64,000 bases of DNA from assembly GCA_964423615.1 (NCBI GenBank), contig CAYRFQ010000008.1:112645-176644 (forward strand), given 5' to 3'. Source of the stretch: CAYRFQ01 sp964423615 (GTDB taxonomy: Bacteria; Planctomycetota; Planctomycetia; Gemmatales; Gemmataceae). Below are positions 59,920 to 64,000 of this stretch, in pieces; position 1 is the stretch's first letter, and every line of letters begins with the position of its first letter. Below the pieces are notes generated by a model. The model was not told the DNA's origin. It did not search any database and saw nothing but the letters and a program-made list of their open reading frames with translations. The position numbers and the translations under genes are program-made.

Positions 59920-60945
59920 ATGATGTACCGGCAGATAGCTTTTTTAGGTCTGGTGCTGCTCTCGATCCTCCTGGTCGGTTGTGGAGGAAAAGGAGAGGAT
60001 CGGGTTGTAGTGTACTGCGCACTCGATCGTGAGTTTTCGGAAGTAATTCTGGAAGATTTTACCAAGAAAACTGGAATTCGGGTGCTTCCCCGCTTCGACA
60101 CGGAAGCCACAAAGTCCGTTGGTCTGTTCCAAGAGTTATTGCGAGAGAAATCCAAACCCCGGTGTGATGTTCACTGGAATAATGAAATTCTGGCAACGGT
60201 TCGTCTACAAAAAGCCGGAGTCCTTCAGCCGTACGACAGCCCTGCTGCAGCACCTTATCCCAAAGCGGTTCGAGCGCGAGACAACACCTGGTGCGGCTTT
60301 GCATCTCGTGCGCGCATTTTGATTGTCAACACTGATAAGCTCAAAGAAGCCGATTGGCCTCGATCATTGGCCGATCTGACAAAATCGTCGCTACGGGGTC
60401 AAGTAGCCATGGCGAAGCCCGAATTCGGGACGACGGCGAGCCACGCTGCGTGCTTGTTTGAAGTGTGGGGAGCTAAAAAGGCTAAGGAATTTTATCGAGC
60501 CCTGCAAAAGAACGACGTCAAAATTTTGGGCGGAAACAAAGACGTGGCCGTTGCCGTTGGAAAAGGACAATACGCGGTTGGAATGACGGACACGGACGAT
60601 GCCATGGGGGAAGTCCGTGCGGGAAAAGCGGTGAAGATTCTTTTCCCAAAAAGCCCAGAAGGAAGCTCCGAAACCCTGTTTTTCCCCAACACCGTCGCAC
60701 TCGTACGCGGTTGTCCAAATCCCGAAGCTGGTAAGAAACTGATTGATTATCTGTTGAGCAAGGAAGTCGAGGAAAAATTGGCCCTTTCAGACAGCTGTCA
60801 GATACCGTTGCACCCGGAAGCCAACGTCGAACTTCCAGTTGCTCTGCGTGGAGTGGCGATCAAGGGGGTCGAAGTCGATTTTCGACGCGCTGCCGGGCGT
60901 TGGTCCGAAGTCCAAACGTTCCTCAAAAGCCTCTTTGCAAGATGA
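59920..60945 (+). CDS. Iron(III)-type periplasmic binding lipoprotein (FbpA/AfuA-like)
   Basis: A 341-residue extracellular solute-binding protein with a lipobox LLVGC (Cys21) after a short signal, so it is a membrane-anchored lipoprotein. It opens with VVVYCALDREFSEVILEDF, as in ferric-binding proteins, and later has YAVGMTDTDDAMGEV, a typical family block. It would deliver ferric iron or another small ligand to an ABC importer. A matching fused permease is encoded at the other end of the window (1667-3310), but no ATPase is in the window. Ligand is inferred. The ribosome binding site is poor. Confidence 0.85.
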   Translation: MMYRQIAFLGLVLLSILLVGCGGKGEDRVVVYCALDREFSEVILEDFTKKTGIRVLPRFDTEATKSVGLFQELLREKSKPRCDVHWNNEILATVRLQKAGVLQPYDSPAAAPYPKAVRARDNTWCGFASRARILIVNTDKLKEADWPRSLADLTKSSLRGQVAMAKPEFGTTASHAACLFEVWGAKKAKEFYRALQKNDVKILGGNKDVAVAVGKGQYAVGMTDTDDAMGEVRAGKAVKILFPKSPEGSSETLFFPNTVALVRGCPNPEAGKKLIDYLLSKEVEEKLALSDSCQIPLHPEANVELPVALRGVAIKGVEVDFRRAAGRWSEVQTFLKSLFAR

Positions 60946-60953
60946 CTCACAAC

Positions 60954-61628
60954 TCACTCCTCATCGAGTTCCAGGTCAGAGAATAAATCCCGAATGTCTT
61001 CGTCGGGAGGCAACTGCCAAGACTCGTCGAGTTCGATTTCAGGTGGTGGGTCAGAATCGCCGTCTGGGTGTGGAGGAACCTCCTTAGGCGGCTGTGTTTT
61101 CTTTGGCGCTCGCCGACGCGAGTATGGATTGATTAGCTCTTCATCTTCTTCCTCGACAAGACCAAAGTCTTCCACGTCTTCAAAGCGAGGCAGTTCGGGG
61201 GGTGGGAGTGCCTCCCTGGAAGCATCTTCTCCATTTGGAACCGGAGGAAGAACTACGGGAGCATCTTGAGGAAAGTCTTCTTCGACAACGACTGGATTGG
61301 CTCTTTGGTGGTATCGAGTCTCGGCATCCGGACTCAACCAGTAGGTAACGCGAAACGTCACTGGACCCAAAGTCAGTTGATCTCCGGGCTGGACTAGTTG
61401 AGCTCCACGAAGAGCACGTCCATTCAAGAAAGTCCCATTGGCACTGTTCAGGTCTTCAACAATTAAACACCCATCCAAATAGATCAACCGGCAGTGTCGC
61501 CGGCTTACTTCTCCGGAAGGGATACGGATGTTGCATCCACGCTTCCGTCCCAAGACCGTTTCCTCATACTTGAGGGCAAAGACTTGTTGTTTTTTTCCGC
61601 CTCGGAGGACAACTAATTTCACGTCCAT
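60954..61628 (-). CDS. FHA-domain protein
   Basis: A 224-residue protein starting at MDVKLVVLRG (an open frame continues to 61712 without support). The N-terminal forkhead-associated domain has LGRKRGCNIRI, EVSRRHCRLIY and LNSANGTFLNGR, the phospho-threonine-binding core. The rest is acidic and Pro-rich (low complexity, EEDFPQDAPVVLPP). It may read phosphorylation by the Ser/Thr kinases, such as the one at 47108, but no link is shown. It is convergent with the lipoprotein gene, 8 bases away. Confidence 0.85.
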   Translation of the reverse strand: MDVKLVVLRGGKKQQVFALKYEETVLGRKRGCNIRIPSGEVSRRHCRLIYLDGCLIVEDLNSANGTFLNGRALRGAQLVQPGDQLTLGPVTFRVTYWLSPDAETRYHQRANPVVVEEDFPQDAPVVLPPVPNGEDASREALPPPELPRFEDVEDFGLVEEEDEELINPYSRRRAPKKTQPPKEVPPHPDGDSDPPPEIELDESWQLPPDEDIRDLFSDLELDEE

Positions 61629-61820
61629 GGGTACGAAAACTCGCGGCGAACAGAGAGGGACCGTAAACTGCATGCCATTGGAAACCAAACATTTCGAATT
61701 GAGAAGCCACACGACAGGACGTGCAAGATCCTGTTAAGAACTGCGCGGGCGGTGAACCACAGCGGGTAACCGCCATGTGACCTCTGCTTCCTGTTGGCAG
61801 ATTTCACGTGTCAGGTACTG

Positions 61821-61857
61821 TGTAAACAAAACTACCCCACAGTGGACTGCGGGGTAG
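61821..61857 (-). terminator. Terminator of the glycine-rich protein gene
   Basis: Read on the minus strand, a 12-bp stem (61846-61857 with 61832-61843, 11 of 12 matching) is followed by TTTTGTTT. It lies 44 bases after the stop of the gene at 61901. Confidence 0.75.
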
Positions 61858-61900
61858 ATGCAAAGAACAAAGTCGAACTTCAAAAGCGAGTGCTAGAAGG

Positions 61901-64000
61901 TTAGCTTCGCTCCTGCAGATCCTTCTCATTGCCGGGGATGAGCGGCAAATTCAGTAGGTGGACCGGACTGTCCCATTGCATGTTCTCGAAGTTCGGAGTT
62001 ACTTTGACCCGGACTTCACCCTTCTCCGGAGAGAGTGTCGTACTGGTTGTCAAAGCCACACTATTGGGGCCTTGAGACCGTACCCCGGACTGAACCAAGA
62101 CAGTCTCTTTACCTTTCGAACTCTTGCCCTTGTTCTTCTTCTGGAACCGAGCCGTTGCGAGATCGCGTAAGACCCTCGCGTTGGTCGATGTGCCAACGCC
62201 TCCGGTCATTGCGGCTCTTTGGGCACTGGAAGAATAGGGGTCTGTCAGGTTACGGAGCTTGGTGAGAATGTTCTGTCTTTCGGTCTTTTGCTTCGCATAA
62301 CTTCGAAGACGCGACGAGACCGGCGGAACAACAGCAACATTCTCTCGGCGTCCTTCTGGGAGCTCGACTTCGAGAGTCTGGGGATTGGAGACATCGAGTG
62401 TGTGGATTTGGTACCGTTCGTCCTTTGTGCCTCGGTGTTTGATCACCTCGACGCGAACTTTGCCTCCCAGGGGAGTACCCCACAGCCGTTTGAGGTTAAT
62501 CGTGTACTTGCCAGAGAACCCTTTGGCTGCAATGTAGCTCATGTCTGTGATCGAATCGAGGTCTCCTCCAAGAAGAATACCACCGCCTGGAGTTTGGCGA
62601 TGCTCGTGGGCAGCCAAACTTCCGTTGGGTTCCCTGACTTCCATGTCGATCTCCGAAACACCACTCTTACCCTCTTCCCAGCGAACCCGAATCACGAGAT
62701 CGCGGATTTGAGTTCGTTTCACGGCTTGCTTGAGCCTTTGGACATCTTTGGCGTGCTTCTCCCCTTCCAAGGTGCGTACAAGCGATTCGATCTTGGCTTC
62801 TACCTTGGCGTGAATGGCGTCGTTATCAATGGGCCAATCTTGGGAGAGGAGTTGGTTCGCAGCCCAAATCATATCGTCGATGTTCTTGCCAAGTTCGGCG
62901 TAGTCGAGGGCCGCGATGTACGGGGAAGCCAGGTTGGGTTGGATCACCGAGGCTTGACGACAAAACTGGACTGCCCGGCGGTAGTCCTTTTGGTCAGCCA
63001 GAGTGTTCGCCGCGCGAAGGAACCCACTGACGTCGTCAGGTTCAAGAGACAGCGCTGAAAGGCGGAGACGTTGCAACTCCTCGGGACTCGCACCACGCTT
63101 GGTTTCGAGAGCAACAGCCAAAGCCTCGTACACCCACGGGCGAACGATGATACCGTTTCGTAAAGTCGCCTTGAGTAACTCAGCGGCATGTTCGAACTTT
63201 TTGTTCTCGAAAAGGAAGTCGGCAGCCGCGATGATCATCCCCGGATCCGAGGCTCCTTTTTCGATCGATTCCTGCCACATCTTTTTCGGATCAATATCCT
63301 TCGGGTCGATTTTTTTGTCTTTCCCACCGCCGGGTCGAACAAGAAATCTTGGGAATCCTTTCTCATCCGGGCCAAATCCACCGAAGTCACCATCGCCATC
63401 GACGGGACCTTTCTTGGGACTTAGCAATCCTCCAAATTCGGAGTAGTGCAATTTTGTGTTAGCACGAACGACGAGGGCAAGCGCTGGGTTGTAGATGTCG
63501 ATCGCTGGGTCGTATCGAGGGTCACCCTGGCCACCGATTTCGGTGGGAGGTGGCGGAACCCCAGCTACTTGTAGCCCACCGATTCCACCCACATTGCCAG
63601 CGACACCGACCCCACCGACTCCGGGTACACCGAGGGCACCACCTCCGGCGACCCCAGCGACTCCAGCGACGCCGAGAACCCCTCCAGCGATTCCGAGACC
63701 GCCAACACCTCCAACACCGCCAAGGCCGTTGAGTTGCTGGAATTGTTGTTGCTGTTGAGTATTAAGACCGATCACCCAACGGGTGTCTTCGGGGCCAGGA
63801 TCGATGACCGCGGTGATGAGTTGGACAAGCTGGGGTGCTTGTTGGGCCCCCTGGAATCCCAGGTTACCGTTGAAACCACCCAATCCACCACCGGCAACTC
63901 CTCCGATGCCTGAAATGGTACCGGCAATACCACCGAGTCCTCCAAGACCACCGAGGCCAGCCAGACCACCGATACCGCCAAGGCCGCCAAGACCACCGCC
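61901..64000 (-). CDS. Glycine-rich protein with TPR-like region and DUF2135/YfaP-like C-terminal domain (5' truncated)
   Basis: The frame is open from the right edge of the window (64000) to a stop at 61901, about 699 residues; the true start lies outside. The N-terminal part is glycine-rich (GGLGGLGGIGG-type runs), with a Gln-rich segment near TQQQQQFQQLNG. The middle has TPR-like helices (FEHAAELLKATLRNG; DYRRAVQFCRQASVI). The C-terminal beta-rich part (DLVIRVRWEEGKSGVSEIDM, VREPNGSLAA, GGDLDSITDM, GKYTINLKRLWG) resembles DUF2135/YfaP-type domains. The mix suggests an exported or surface scaffold. A terminator follows at 61821. Confidence 0.75.
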   Translation of the reverse strand, partial: GGGLGGLGGIGGLAGLGGLGGLGGIAGTISGIGGVAGGGLGGFNGNLGFQGAQQAPQLVQLITAVIDPGPEDTRWVIGLNTQQQQQFQQLNGLGGVGGVGGLGIAGGVLGVAGVAGVAGGGALGVPGVGGVGVAGNVGGIGGLQVAGVPPPPTEIGGQGDPRYDPAIDIYNPALALVVRANTKLHYSEFGGLLSPKKGPVDGDGDFGGFGPDEKGFPRFLVRPGGGKDKKIDPKDIDPKKMWQESIEKGASDPGMIIAAADFLFENKKFEHAAELLKATLRNGIIVRPWVYEALAVALETKRGASPEELQRLRLSALSLEPDDVSGFLRAANTLADQKDYRRAVQFCRQASVIQPNLASPYIAALDYAELGKNIDDMIWAANQLLSQDWPIDNDAIHAKVEAKIESLVRTLEGEKHAKDVQRLKQAVKRTQIRDLVIRVRWEEGKSGVSEIDMEVREPNGSLAAHEHRQTPGGGILLGGDLDSITDMSYIAAKGFSGKYTINLKRLWGTPLGGKVRVEVIKHRGTKDERYQIHTLDVSNPQTLEVELPEGRRENVAVVPPVSSRLRSYAKQKTERQNILTKLRNLTDPYSSSAQRAAMTGGVGTSTNARVLRDLATARFQKKNKGKSSKGKETVLVQSGVRSQGPNSVALTTSTTLSPEKGEVRVKVTPNFENMQWDSPVHLLNLPLIPGNEKDLQERS

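Overview
The window comes from a member of the Planctomycetota. Pointers are the N-terminal LEEKR/LEPR-like motif (FEALEERVVPS) on a giant secreted protein, a periplasmic arylsulfatase, the HpnC-HpnD-HpnE squalene cluster, a plant/chlamydia-type enoyl-ACP reductase, glycine- and proline-rich secreted proteins, and ExbD-like proteins with GYF_2-like N-termini. Gemmatales is my best guess within the phylum, from the LEERVVPS-type motif, but I could not test this. I see no rRNA, tRNA, CRISPR array, insertion sequence or phage. The window is chromosomal, mostly housekeeping and membrane genes, on both strands.

Layout. 0-14 kb: the tail of an upstream gene, a secreted beta-propeller protein, a fused two-domain Fe3+-type ABC permease, panB, a sulfatase, a small SWIM zinc-finger protein, an anchored protein, a GT4 glycosyltransferase, hpt, a large secreted proline-rich HEAT protein and fabI. 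14-20 kb: a long gene-poor stretch, then a 1408-residue papain-family surface protein containing a near-perfect 561-bp tandem repeat, then a small membrane protein. 20-29 kb: ligA with two BRCT domains, then on the minus strand cca, rsmD, a large polytopic TPR protein and a small secreted protein. 29-31.4 kb: an ExbB-ExbD-ExbD operon closed by a hairpin. 31.5-36 kb: an RRM protein and hpnC-hpnD-hpnE. 36-44.4 kb: an anchored protein with a HAD/LNS2-like C-terminal half, a NadD-like nucleotidyltransferase, a secreted esterase, and an ABC exporter unit (anchored protein, ATPase, permease). 44.4-47 kb: an AT-rich leader with a good promoter, three small unknown proteins and a strong terminator, followed by an ACT-domain gene with its own promoter. 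47-55 kb: a Ser/Thr kinase, a nucleoside permease, two unknown small genes, an RsmC-like methyltransferase, an aldose epimerase, and an overlapping pair of 2-hydroxyacid dehydrogenases of opposite fold families. 55-64 kb: a PdeM/Lhr pair, a REC-HATPase fusion, an iron-type binding lipoprotein, an FHA protein and a glycine-rich TPR protein that runs off the right edge.

Working together: HpnC, HpnD and HpnE make squalene from farnesyl diphosphate. The Fe3+-type permease (left end) and the binding lipoprotein (right end) could belong to one importer, but no matching ATPase is present here. PdeM and Lhr form the known ligase-associated repair pair, here without a ligase next to them. The parts that familiar families explain least are the small three-gene unit at 44.8-46.4 kb, the repeat-bearing papain-like surface protein, the GYF_2-ExbD operon and the coupled dehydrogenase pair.
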